DNA of 8,035 nucleotides from Rhodopirellula sp. Lineage in GTDB: Bacteria > Planctomycetota > Planctomycetia > Pirellulales > Pirellulaceae. Made by a program: the position numbers and the translations under genes. The DNA lies in contig PAUV01000015.1 of the NCBI GenBank assembly GCA_002712845.1, positions 13,678-21,712 on the forward strand. The letters are read 5' to 3'. This document shows positions 1 through 6,752 of this stretch, piece after piece. Numbering within the stretch: position 1 is the stretch's first letter; every line of letters starts with the position of its first letter. The notes beneath the pieces were generated by a model. That model worked only from the letters and a program-made list of their open reading frames with translations. It was not told where the DNA came from and searched no databases.

Positions 1-462
1 CCCACACCGCCACCCCCAGATGATGTACCCGCTATTGATCCCGATGTGCGAGGCGCAAAGTCAATTCGTGATCTTCTTGCCCTTCACCGGGAAAGTGACA
101 CCTGCAATCAGTGCCATCGCAAAATCGATCCTCTTGGCTTTGCGATGGAAGCATTTGATGCAATTGGCAGAGAACGAAAGTTCTACGATGGAAAACGCAA
201 ACTACCTATTGATACCTCCGGGGAACTACCCAGCGGAGAAACGTTTTCCGATCTTGGTGAACTCAAGACACTTTTGACAAGACAACAGGAGTTCTTTGCC
301 CGTAACCTGACCGCTCAATTACTGACTCACGCACTGGGTCGTCACACGGGCCCTGGTGACCGCGCGGCAATTGATGCAATTCTGAAACCATTGGAAGCTG
401 ATGGCTATCCTCTGACCAGTTTGATAGAGGGAATTGTCCAAAGCGATCTCTTCCGAAAGTAG
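1..462 (+). CDS. DUF1592-type cytochrome protein, 3' end only (DUF1588 tail plus DUF1585)
   Basis: The frame is open from base 1 to the TAG at 460-462, giving the last 153 residues of a longer protein that starts left of the window. Residues 1-50 match the end of DUF1588: a proline-rich PTPPPPDDVP stretch, then R-x-L-L-A-L-H-R and the heme-type motif CNQCH (residues 35-39), followed by RKIDPLGFAMEAFDAIG. Residues 55-153 match DUF1585 (an ID-x-SGELPSGETF segment, LTAQLLTHALGR, then GYPLTSLIEGIVQSDLFRK at the end). The family is a large set of planctomycete periplasmic proteins, usually ordered DUF1587-DUF1592-DUF1588-DUF1585 and thought to bind c-type heme; their reaction is unknown. In many genomes such a gene is followed directly by a DUF1552 gene, but none follows here. 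The family call is secure; a specific role is not. Confidence 0.93.
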   Translation, partial: PTPPPPDDVPAIDPDVRGAKSIRDLLALHRESDTCNQCHRKIDPLGFAMEAFDAIGRERKFYDGKRKLPIDTSGELPSGETFSDLGELKTLLTRQQEFFARNLTAQLLTHALGRHTGPGDRAAIDAILKPLEADGYPLTSLIEGIVQSDLFRK

Positions 463-764
463 ACAATCGCATTTTGAAGCTAGAAATCACGCTAACTGCA
501 TCATAGAAGACAGATTGAGATCCTTGAATGCATTCATGCCCACCCCAAGCATGAACCGCTGCATTTCCCAAACACTGACAATTGAAATCAGACTGTCTAG
601 TCGAATCTGACGATACGTCAAATCCGGGCTACAACGAGCTGATTCAAAGTTGGGATTTGTGTTGGTTTTTTATGCTGAATCCGCGGCCGTATTAGCTGTT
701 ATGTTTGTCGATGATGCAAATTGGCAGAAGCCGTGTTTTTACTTCATTTGATGTAGCCATCTCG
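463..764. other. Gap without a supported gene
   Basis: I see no coding frame with family resemblance and no clear terminator after the stop at 462. The only structure noted is a perfect 12-base palindrome, TGAATGCATTCA, at 525-536. The last part holds in-frame upstream starts for the next gene (TTG at 705, ATG at 711 and 714), which I did not choose. Confidence 0.5.
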
Positions 765-1310
765 ATGACTCCAAATCCTTACGCATCGCCCAAATCAGAT
801 TCAACGGGTCTGCATGCTTCCTCAAAAAGTCATCGACTGGCGCGACGTTGCCTGCGGTTGGCGTTATTGATCCTCTTAGCGCCGGCAGTTTACAATTTCA
901 TCTGCTTCAGTTCCCCGGTTGCAGCAGGCCCTGATGAACTACGTATGCAGAATGCCTCTGCATGGATAACGTGGGTCAATGGTTTCGGTTTTTGTTTAAC
1001 CGCAGGCGCCATCTGGTGCTTGGGTCTTCCTCTACTTGAATTGCTGACTGTTGTAATCCACAGGATTTTTGGAAGGGCAGCATCAGTCGATGCTTGGAAG
1101 GAAGCTCTTTATCAAGCCCTGAGCCGCGCACCATTATTCTCGGTACTGGGAGCGGTTTTATGGACGTTGTGGGTGGCAGCCATTTATCAGCTGGGTGTCG
1201 GCTTTTATGCTGTTTCTGTCCCCATTGGAGTAGCCGCGCACCTTCTTGCTGCTGGCTTGTATGTACCACTGTTTCTTCGCTGGTACACTCTGGAGCATTC
1301 AAAGACCTAG
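765..1310 (+). CDS. Small planctomycete membrane protein with N-terminal NPYASP motif
   Basis: This is a 181-residue integral membrane protein of unknown function. I chose the ATG at 765 because the protein then begins MTPNPYASPKSD. An M-x-NPYxSP opening is common on planctomycete membrane proteins, while the extra residues gained from TTG 705 or ATG 711/714 look unremarkable. No Shine-Dalgarno sequence is visible, which is common in this phylum. After a polar, basic leader (residues 11-28) there are four likely membrane segments at about residues 29-48, 67-98 (long, may be bent), 123-143 and 146-172. The loop at 99-122 is polar, and the C-terminus (RWYTLEHSKT) is short. No catalytic motif is seen. 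The next gene is 120 bases away on the same strand, so co-transcription is possible but not shown. Confidence 0.8.
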   Translation: MTPNPYASPKSDSTGLHASSKSHRLARRCLRLALLILLAPAVYNFICFSSPVAAGPDELRMQNASAWITWVNGFGFCLTAGAIWCLGLPLLELLTVVIHRIFGRAASVDAWKEALYQALSRAPLFSVLGAVLWTLWVAAIYQLGVGFYAVSVPIGVAAHLLAAGLYVPLFLRWYTLEHSKT

Positions 1311-1338
1311 CATCTGAAAATGAACGCGGGAAGGAACA

Positions 1339-1431
1339 ATGGTGAATGAGGCACGCCAATCGGGACCACGAGCCCGGCCAACGCTAACCCAAGTGATTGG
1401 ATCTGATAAAAGTGGTCGAGCAGAAGTGTGA
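1339..1431 (+). CDS. Candidate 30-residue leader ORF overlapping the next gene
   Basis: An ATG at 1339, with AAGGA at 1331-1335 just upstream (a short 3-base spacing), opens a 30-codon frame beginning MVNEARQSGPRARP. It stops at TGA 1429-1431. The stop shares its A with the ATG of the following gene (TGATG), the arrangement seen in translational coupling. The peptide matches no family I know and has no membrane segment. It could be a real leader peptide, a leader whose translation matters rather than its product, or a chance frame. Confidence 0.25.
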   Translation: MVNEARQSGPRARPTLTQVIGSDKSGRAEV

Positions 1432-1865
1432 TGAATCCGAATTTTTGTGAGATTTTAGAAAACGAATACTCGATTTCCGCAAAGGTTATCAAAGGCAGGA
1501 ACTTCCGGAAAATAAACCAATCCTGGCTCGAGGCATTTTTTCCTAATGTGAAACGCAACACCGGACACTGGGTGTATCGAGGCTACCGATGGCATGCATA
1601 TTCTTTTAATCATGAAGTCACTGTCTCAAGCGAAAAAGCGTTTGGGGCTTTTCAGGCAATGCCCATTGAACCTTTCTATTTATTTCATGAATGGAATGAC
1701 AACCTTTATGAGTGCACTGCGGAGGTGTGGCCCGACTTGCGCGCTCTGAATGATGACATTTATATTTTCCCGCGTCAGTTGGAATGGATGTTCGTCATCA
1801 CCCACGAGATGTCGATAGGGCTCGGGCCATACTTCGCCCATGCTGTAAACGAGTGTGGTGAGTGA
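1431..1865 (+). CDS. Small soluble protein resembling DUF4275
   Basis: This 144-residue protein has no signal peptide or membrane segment, so it is probably cytoplasmic. From memory of the DUF4275 family, several conserved features line up in order: a tryptophan-led helix (SWLEAFF, residues 31-37), WHAYSF (54-59), an A-F-x-A-F pair (70-74), FYLFHEW (82-88), DDIYIFPRQLEWMFVITHE (108-126) and GPYF (132-135). DUF4275 is a small bacterial family without a known biochemical role; its size and W/Y-rich fold recall immunity-type proteins, but that is inference. I chose ATG 1431 over the adjacent GTG at 1428; an in-frame stop at 1407-1409 rules out a longer start. The first 120 bases are near 40% G+C by hand count, against about 54% in a sampled part of the preceding gene, which may indicate transfer. 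Confidence 0.72.
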   Translation: MNPNFCEILENEYSISAKVIKGRNFRKINQSWLEAFFPNVKRNTGHWVYRGYRWHAYSFNHEVTVSSEKAFGAFQAMPIEPFYLFHEWNDNLYECTAEVWPDLRALNDDIYIFPRQLEWMFVITHEMSIGLGPYFAHAVNECGE

Positions 1866-2187
1866 CCTACACGAGACCTGACTTGCTTTTTGGACAAAAA
1901 GAAGATTTAGTGAAACGGGGTTAATTCATGAACGGTCACACAGAAGATTAAAAACCCACTCCTCGGATACGTTTGCTGATAAGCTTGCCTGCATCTCAGA
2001 AGCCTCCACAATAAAACGGTAGGCTTGCATCTGGCAGAATTCTGCTTTTGGAGTGTCACCTGCATGTGGATTCTACATGTCGCTCTCTACGACTGAATCG
2101 AAGCCGAATTCGTGGCCTGTTACGATCAGTATCAGTGGCAGCAATGGCAATGCCGAGAGCGATGAAGGTTGAGTGTGTTGAATATCG
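1866..2187. other. Gap without a supported gene
   Basis: A frame running through 2048-2392 has no family resemblance and overlaps the better-supported leucine-rich-repeat gene in another frame, so I do not call it. The sequence just after 1865 is A+T-rich with several A runs, but no stem followed by a T run was found. No repeat or RNA gene is visible. Confidence 0.5.
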
Positions 2188-2274
2188 ATGGCCATCAGTT
2201 CAGTTGACTGGGCAACGCTGCGTCTTAATGAAGTCCGGCAAAGATACTGGATTCACGAGGAAACAACCGCATGA
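2188..2274 (+). CDS. Candidate 28-residue leader ORF overlapping the next gene
   Basis: An ATG at 2188 opens a 28-codon frame (starting MAISSVDWATLRLNE) that ends at TGA 2272-2274. The stop overlaps the start of the leucine-rich-repeat gene by four bases (ATGA), a classic coupling arrangement. The peptide is polar with several charged residues and matches no family I know. No strong ribosome binding site precedes it, so it may be chance. Confidence 0.2.
   Translation: MAISSVDWATLRLNEVRQRYWIHEETTA
2257..2261 (+). promoter_or_regulatory. Shine-Dalgarno sequence for the leucine-rich-repeat gene
   Basis: GAGGA lies 9 bases before the ATG at 2271. It is the best ribosome-binding match near any plus-strand start in this window, and it supports that start on its own without need of the upstream mini-ORF. 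Confidence 0.55.
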
Positions 2275-2777
2275 AGCCCAATTTCCGATCTCTGCGTTTT
2301 TCCTTGCGAACATTGATGCTTTTGACGGCTGGCGTTGCCGTACTTTGTGCGTTACCAGTCCACCGGGCATACACGCAGAAACGCGGTCGTGATTGGGTTG
2401 TTTCTCAAAACGGACATATTACATTTTCGTACAAGTATGACGCTGCAAAACAGCAGTGGGTTCACGATGCAACTCTGCCGTATCCGAGTTGGCTGATCGA
2501 TGCATTGGGAATCGATTTTTTTGCGTCGGTGGATACGGTTGTGCTCGACAATAAAGAAGTCGTTGATCTTTCGCCCATCACCGATTTGCAAAATTTAAGG
2601 TGTCTCGGGATTTACATAGAAATCAAGGATGATCTCGACTTTACACCTCTTTCTCAACTGCCGCACCTGCGATCACTGCACCTAGATTACACAGGCATTA
2701 GTTCTGCCGAACTGGAACGCCTGCGTGTCTTGTTGCCAAGCGTTGAGGTGAAGTCTGCCGGTCATCCCGATCCCTGA
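2271..2777 (+). CDS. Membrane-anchored short leucine-rich-repeat protein
   Basis: This is a 168-residue protein of unknown partner. It opens MKPNFRSLRFSLRTLMLL; the RFSLRTL stretch followed directly by a hydrophobic segment (about residues 13-31) is a common N-terminal anchor in planctomycete proteins, so the rest probably faces the periplasm. After a linker with W42, Y54 and W63, residues 88-160 form about three leucine-rich units: VDTVVLDNKEVVDLSPITDLQNL, then LRCLGIYIEIKDDLDFTPLSQLPH, then LRSLHLDYTGISSAELERLRVLLPS. The ending, LRVLLPSVEV, is like the last unit of many planctomycete repeat proteins. These repeats usually bind other proteins. At 168 residues it is short but shows a proper start, anchor and C-terminal cap, so it looks intact. 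The start has a GAGGA site 9 bases upstream. Confidence 0.82.
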   Translation: MKPNFRSLRFSLRTLMLLTAGVAVLCALPVHRAYTQKRGRDWVVSQNGHITFSYKYDAAKQQWVHDATLPYPSWLIDALGIDFFASVDTVVLDNKEVVDLSPITDLQNLRCLGIYIEIKDDLDFTPLSQLPHLRSLHLDYTGISSAELERLRVLLPSVEVKSAGHPDP

Positions 2778-3328
2778 GCATACATGCTCCGTTCTTACCA
2801 ACATTGCTCCTACGACACAGGTAGATTCGACAACCTACATCTATGTTGAACACCGAGCACACGAGGCAAAACAGACGCAGGGGTTGCCTTGGGGAAATCC
2901 GAAACCATTCAACTTTCTGGTGGATTCAAGTTTGGTTAAGAGCTTGCAATTTAACTCCTGTCTTAACTTCGCGATGAAGCTGTTAGTTACGGCGATGGGC
3001 AGGGGAAAAACACCTTGATACTTCCCAAACGAACTCACCAACCTCTTCGAAGCTTATCAGTCTGGTAGCCAGGTTCCCGTTAAGAGCATTTTTTCAAATT
3101 TAGATTCAATCATTCAATCGATATTTGCATTTGCGAGAAGTGTGTCTGGCAAGAAACTCAAGGTGGCAGTCTTGGATGTAGCGTCGAATACAACGACATT
3201 CCGGCAATCCTACTTCTCCTTGACACACTTCGCAGCAGGAACACCAGTTGCCCGCCGCCAACTGCCCAACGCTCGCCGTGAAGATCTCTGCGTGGAGGGT
3301 TCTTTACGGGGAGGTAACCATCGCCAAT
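2778..3328. other. Convergent gap without a supported gene
   Basis: This 551-base stretch lies between the 3' ends of a plus-strand and a minus-strand gene. Several frames stay open for 60-90 codons on both strands, for example a plus frame ending at the TGA around 3019 and a minus frame at 3106-3303 whose reading is cysteine-rich. None has a convincing start or family resemblance, and they compete with one another. I found no clear bidirectional terminator. It may hold decayed genes. Confidence 0.5.
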
Positions 3329-4861
3329 TTAGAATCGCACGACCGGCTTGGTCTTTTTTGCTTTTTCCTGTTGAGCTTTCATGAATGCTTCGACAACGCC
3401 TGGCGTATTCCGGTTCCGATAGGCTTCGTGAGCGGGATCATCGTAACGCGTCATCATTTCTGCCATCTTTAATCTGAACTTCTCCAGTTCCTGAGCATAC
3501 GCCGGATCATCGGCGAGGTTGTTCAGTCCATTGGGGTCGTCTTGGAGATTGTAGAACTCTTCTGGCACGCGATGCTTATATAACTCAACCCGCTTGGCAA
3601 TCTCTGGATCTGTCTCAGCTGCCTCGATCATTGCCTTCCATGTGATTCCACCTGATGAATCACCGGTCATGGCTAGCTCGCGATCCGCCCAAAAGTTGTA
3701 GATGTAACCGAATTTACTTCCTTGAACGCAGCGCATTGGGTAACGTATTCTCGCAAAGATCTGGTAGAAGGTGGCAAACGCATACTCTCGATCCTGCTGT
3801 CTTTTACCGGAGAGCAAGGGCAAGAAACTCTTCCCGTCAAGTTTCGATATTGGTGCCAGCCCTGCTGCTTCCATCATGGTTGGCATGAGGTCGATTCCGG
3901 TGACGAAGTGGGCGGAGTCGATCGATCCTGATTTAACCTTACCCGGCCATTTCACGATCAATGGTGTCTTGGTGCTGTTCAGGTAACATTGTGCCTTTGC
4001 AAACGGAAAAGCAGCACCATGATCGCTCAAGAAGATCACCAGCGTTTCGTCTTCTAGACCACTCTCTTGCAGTGCCTTGAGTACTGCGCCAATATTTTGG
4101 TCGCAGCGGTACACATTGCCGTAATACTGTGCCACTTCTTGGCGAACTTTCTCGATGTCGGGCAGATAGCCAAGCATTTCAATTTCGTCCGGTGCGAACT
4201 GCTTGGTAATAGGCGGCTTATGATCTCCCCAAGACCGGGCGTCAATGTCGCTCCCAACAAAAGGGCGGTGCGGATCATGTGAATTGGCAATCAAGAAGAA
4301 CGGCTTCTTCTGATTCTTAGCCATTTCAAAAAACTTGGCGGAATAGCGGTGAAACAATTCTGGATGGCGGGAATGCCCGCTTCGCCAAACCGCTTCCTGT
4401 TCTGTTTTGAAAGGAATGAAATCCCAACAGAATCGATCCACAGGTTGGTGGTGAATCTCTTTACCGAGAATCCCATTGACATATCCCCGACTTTTGAGCT
4501 GTTCAGGCAGGGTCGGAACGTCGCGGTCGATGGGCTCAAATCCTTCGGCGCCGTTGTTATGTGGAAATCGCCCCGTCATCCAAGACTGTCGGCAGGGTTG
4601 GCAAACAGCTGTATTGACATGCGCTTGCGTGAACTTGATCCCCTGCTCGGCAAGTTTGTCGATATTGGGAGTGATGCCAGGTATCTTGCAACCAAAGGCG
4701 CCAACAGAGCTGTAGGCGAGATCATCCGCTGTAACGAGGAGGATATTAGGTCGCGGCTTCGCATCCTGACCACTGTTGGCAGTCGCGTTTTCGAGCCTTG
4801 CCAGAATCAGAGCCAGAATCAACAAGCTGGCAACTAAACATCTGGGGCGAACGATTTGCAT
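3329..4861 (-). CDS. Secreted family S1 (formylglycine-dependent) sulfatase
   Basis: This 510-residue exported enzyme should hydrolyse sulfate esters or sulfamates, probably on sulfated polysaccharide. A signal peptide covers residues 1-28 (basic start, hydrophobic 9-21, cleavage after ATA). The core starts RPNILLVTADDL, with metal-binding D46-D47. The maturation motif is C87-Q-P-C-R91 in VCQPCRQSWMTG; C87 would be converted to formylglycine, as known for the family. Other expected active-site groups are K134 with H137/H138 (GKEIHH), H195 and H198 (SHDPHRPF), D280-H281 (SDHG) and K298 (STKTPLIVKWPG). The C-terminal part has the usual EEFYNLQDDPNGLNNLA segment. HDPHR recalls heparan N-sulfatase-like members, but the substrate cannot be set from this. 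The motif has Cys where Ser is usual and Gln at its second place. No Shine-Dalgarno sequence is visible before the ATG. Confidence 0.95.
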   Translation of the reverse strand: MQIVRPRCLVASLLILALILARLENATANSGQDAKPRPNILLVTADDLAYSSVGAFGCKIPGITPNIDKLAEQGIKFTQAHVNTAVCQPCRQSWMTGRFPHNNGAEGFEPIDRDVPTLPEQLKSRGYVNGILGKEIHHQPVDRFCWDFIPFKTEQEAVWRSGHSRHPELFHRYSAKFFEMAKNQKKPFFLIANSHDPHRPFVGSDIDARSWGDHKPPITKQFAPDEIEMLGYLPDIEKVRQEVAQYYGNVYRCDQNIGAVLKALQESGLEDETLVIFLSDHGAAFPFAKAQCYLNSTKTPLIVKWPGKVKSGSIDSAHFVTGIDLMPTMMEAAGLAPISKLDGKSFLPLLSGKRQQDREYAFATFYQIFARIRYPMRCVQGSKFGYIYNFWADRELAMTGDSSGGITWKAMIEAAETDPEIAKRVELYKHRVPEEFYNLQDDPNGLNNLADDPAYAQELEKFRLKMAEMMTRYDDPAHEAYRNRNTPGVVEAFMKAQQEKAKKTKPVVRF

Positions 4862-5523
4862 GTGCGAGGCCTGTGACTAGCGAGGGAAATGTGTGATTTA
4901 TCTTTGCATCAGAAAATTGGACTGTCTCACGGCGACCATGCTAACAGCTCAGCAACTTAGTTCAACGAATAGCCAGCTATGAGGGCGAAAACGGTGGTCG
5001 CCGCAGATCGAGGGCTAACTCCATCTACCCAAGAAATTGCGTCCGAATGCGGCGAACTCCGGCTGATTGGCGACGATGCCATTGCGAATCAAATACTCAA
5101 CGCGGATTGCCAACGCCATGAGGTGGGCGATGCGAGAGATGCAGCCTGTTGGCACGTCCGGTGTGCTGCCGTCACCCTGTTGTTTGCGTGCGCACGTTCG
5201 GCCTGCGATGTGGAACGTGCGAATGATCATTCCGCAAGAACAGAGTGAGCTGCTTTGAAGCTTCCATGAGCGAGTACGCAAGCAGCTGACAACCGATTTT
5301 CGATATTCGCCAGCCTGTCAATCGATACCGAGCATGTCTTCCTGTTTCTCACACCACGGAAGTACCAGTGCTGGTGGATTTTGCAAACGCAGAGTCCGCC
5401 CGAACCTCAGCTGAAACACGGCGTTCAACAGGAAAGAACAACTCGTTTACTGCCGTGTTGAAATACCGGTTGAGTTTTTCAGCCGAGGGTAGGGCGAAAA
5501 AGTTTGGAGGAAGAGATGAGTTG
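4862..5523. other. Long gap holding a decayed gene fragment
   Basis: These 662 bases separate the sulfatase from the next minus-strand gene. The middle holds the recombinase-associated remnant described at 5030-5224. The parts on either side (4862-5029 and 5225-5523) contain only short frames on both strands that resemble nothing I know. A plus frame at 5368-5616 runs into the 3' end of the next gene and is probably its shadow. Confidence 0.55.
5030..5224 (-). pseudogene. Remnant of a recombinase-associated planctomycete protein
   Basis: Read on the minus strand, this stretch contains PTGCISRIAHLMALAIR, then VEYLIRNGIV and ANQPEFAAFGR. From memory, a short protein found beside serine recombinases and DUF2924 proteins in many planctomycetes has a core of the type R-x-xRLMALAI-x4-L-x-R-x-G-x-V, followed by AELARLG-x-VTRAR-x-TQ, a helix-turn-helix-like segment. 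Here the similarity runs through the first half and stops at AAFGR. The expected VTRAR-type recognition helix is replaced by NFLGRWS and a TAG at 5015-5017, and I could not find the continuation in the other two frames. Upstream, IIRTFHIAGRTCARKQQG (beginning about 5224) may be the degraded front of the same protein. No recombinase or DUF2924 gene is present in the window. I take it as a decayed fragment of a mobile cassette. Confidence 0.55.
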
Positions 5524-6546
5524 TTACTTCTCCACCGCTTCGGTATCACTCTCCTGAAGACGAAGCACAATGTCCTCTTCCTCCTGATCAACGACCGCAC
5601 CGTTCAAGGTTCGTGACACAATCCGATGTCGGAATACGCCAGGCTCGGAAAAGTCAAATAGGCACAGTTCGCGTATTTCGCCAGCGGGTGCTTGTGCTGT
5701 GCGTTCCCACAACAACTTTCCACCCCGAGCCCGAACCAATTCGGCTTTCATGGCAACCCCCACGGAATTGTAAATATGGGATGTGATTCTGCCTGTACTG
5801 GAGTCGAATATGCAGATCGCGTGCGCCTCAAAAGCTCGCTCGCTCGGCGCACCTTCAGCATGCATTGTCCAGTCAAAGGACAGCACGGTTCCAGTTGCGT
5901 TTGTCCTGCCGGTGCACTTCACCAGCGTCGAGGAAGCACTAGCGTTATAGGCTGCCGACCCGGCGGAATCGTAGCGTCCGACATAAGTCTTGGTTAATGG
6001 TTCGAGCACGCTGAGTGAGTCGGCATCCAGCGTTGCGTAGTCGTCTGTTTGTCGGATCCAGATCTGGGCAGGCTTGGTCAAGTTGTTAGTACTGTAGTGA
6101 AAGTTACCTCGCGTCTGCAGCACGCCAACCATATCCGGTCTTTTTTCGTCGGATATCCAGTCACTCGCTTCCGCTTTGGGTAGCACTTTCTTGTATCGAA
6201 CAATGCGATATTTCAGGACTCGCGAACTCAATGGTTCAATCTGCATTTCGATTTTCAACTGAAAAATATCAGAACCATCAGCAGGAGTGACAGTACGAGT
6301 CTGCAGAAAGATCCCCGGTTTATCAGTGGCTTCAATCACCCTTTTGAACGCAACACCGATGCCATCGGTGTTAACTCTTGTTCGGGTGAATGTTCCTGTA
6401 ACTCCCGACAGCGGATCGGATTCTTCCTGAGCGCTCGCACGCCCCTGAGTAACCATCACCAAGAAAAGCGGGCACAACAAACGTAACGTCAGCCTTCGAA
6501 ATTTCATCTGGATTCTCGTTGGATTATTCATGTGAATTTGATTCAT
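5524..6546 (-). CDS. Secreted protein of unknown function
   Basis: I do not recognise the family. From the ATG at 6546 it has 340 residues. The segment MKFRRLTLRLLCPLFLVMV (residues 14-32) followed by TQGRASAQE is a signal peptide with likely cleavage after ASA (residue 39); there is no lipobox, so it is probably a soluble periplasmic or secreted protein. The mature part is rich in predicted beta strands with alternating hydrophobic residues, has few cysteines and shows no catalytic motif. The C-terminus is acidic (EEEDIVLRLQESDTEAVEK). Starts at GTG 6558, ATG 6546, ATG 6531 and ATG 6507 are possible. ATG 6546 has an AGGTGA site at the right distance, while ATG 6507 gives the more usual signal peptide length. 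A 206-base gap separates it from the next gene upstream on the same strand. Confidence 0.8.
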   Translation of the reverse strand: MNQIHMNNPTRIQMKFRRLTLRLLCPLFLVMVTQGRASAQEESDPLSGVTGTFTRTRVNTDGIGVAFKRVIEATDKPGIFLQTRTVTPADGSDIFQLKIEMQIEPLSSRVLKYRIVRYKKVLPKAEASDWISDEKRPDMVGVLQTRGNFHYSTNNLTKPAQIWIRQTDDYATLDADSLSVLEPLTKTYVGRYDSAGSAAYNASASSTLVKCTGRTNATGTVLSFDWTMHAEGAPSERAFEAHAICIFDSSTGRITSHIYNSVGVAMKAELVRARGGKLLWERTAQAPAGEIRELCLFDFSEPGVFRHRIVSRTLNGAVVDQEEEDIVLRLQESDTEAVEK

Positions 6547-6554
6547 GGAAACTC

Positions 6555-6560
6555 TCACCT
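6555..6560 (-). promoter_or_regulatory. Shine-Dalgarno sequence favouring the start at 6546
   Basis: On the minus strand AGGTGA lies 8 bases before the ATG at 6546. It matches the anti-Shine-Dalgarno complement well and is the reason for choosing this start over GTG 6558, which lies inside the site, and over the later ATG codons at 6531 and 6507. The cost is a long, polar 13-residue lead before the signal peptide proper. Confidence 0.5.
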
Positions 6561-6752
6561 GAGGGCTGAGAGTCTAATTCCGCTGTCAGTTTGGCTGCAG
6601 CTTCAGTACACAACGCGGGTTCAATCGTGGGCCATGCAGGTGGCACCCAACACGACCTTCACATCACTTGCTCACAATCGATGAAGAGGCTACTTGGAAC
6701 CGACACTCGTTGTCAGAACAAACGATGCGAATATAAACGCGACGAGTCGAGG

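Noticed and set aside
1339..1430. Integron attC site before the DUF4275-like gene
   Set aside because: The paired complementary segments first suggested it, but no RYYYAAC/GTTRRRY core pair at the ends could be found and the pairs are interleaved rather than nested.
2048..2392. A 114-codon plus-strand open frame
   Set aside because: It overlaps the start of the leucine-rich-repeat gene in another frame, has no recognisable sequence and no ribosome binding site.
2841..3041. A 66-codon minus-strand open frame in the convergent gap
   Set aside because: It competes with an equally open plus-strand frame and resembles nothing known.
4349..4837. A 162-codon plus-strand open frame
   Set aside because: It lies opposite the sulfatase gene, whose motifs are all on the minus strand.
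4938..4965. Possible promoter for the sulfatase (minus strand TTGAAC, 16 bases, TAGCAT)
   Set aside because: The match to a sigma-70 promoter is partial (TAGCAT is four of six), planctomycete promoters are poorly defined, and such matches are common by chance.
5368..5616. An 82-codon plus-strand open frame
   Set aside because: Its second half lies opposite the 3' end of the secreted-protein gene, and the first half has no start site or resemblance to known proteins.
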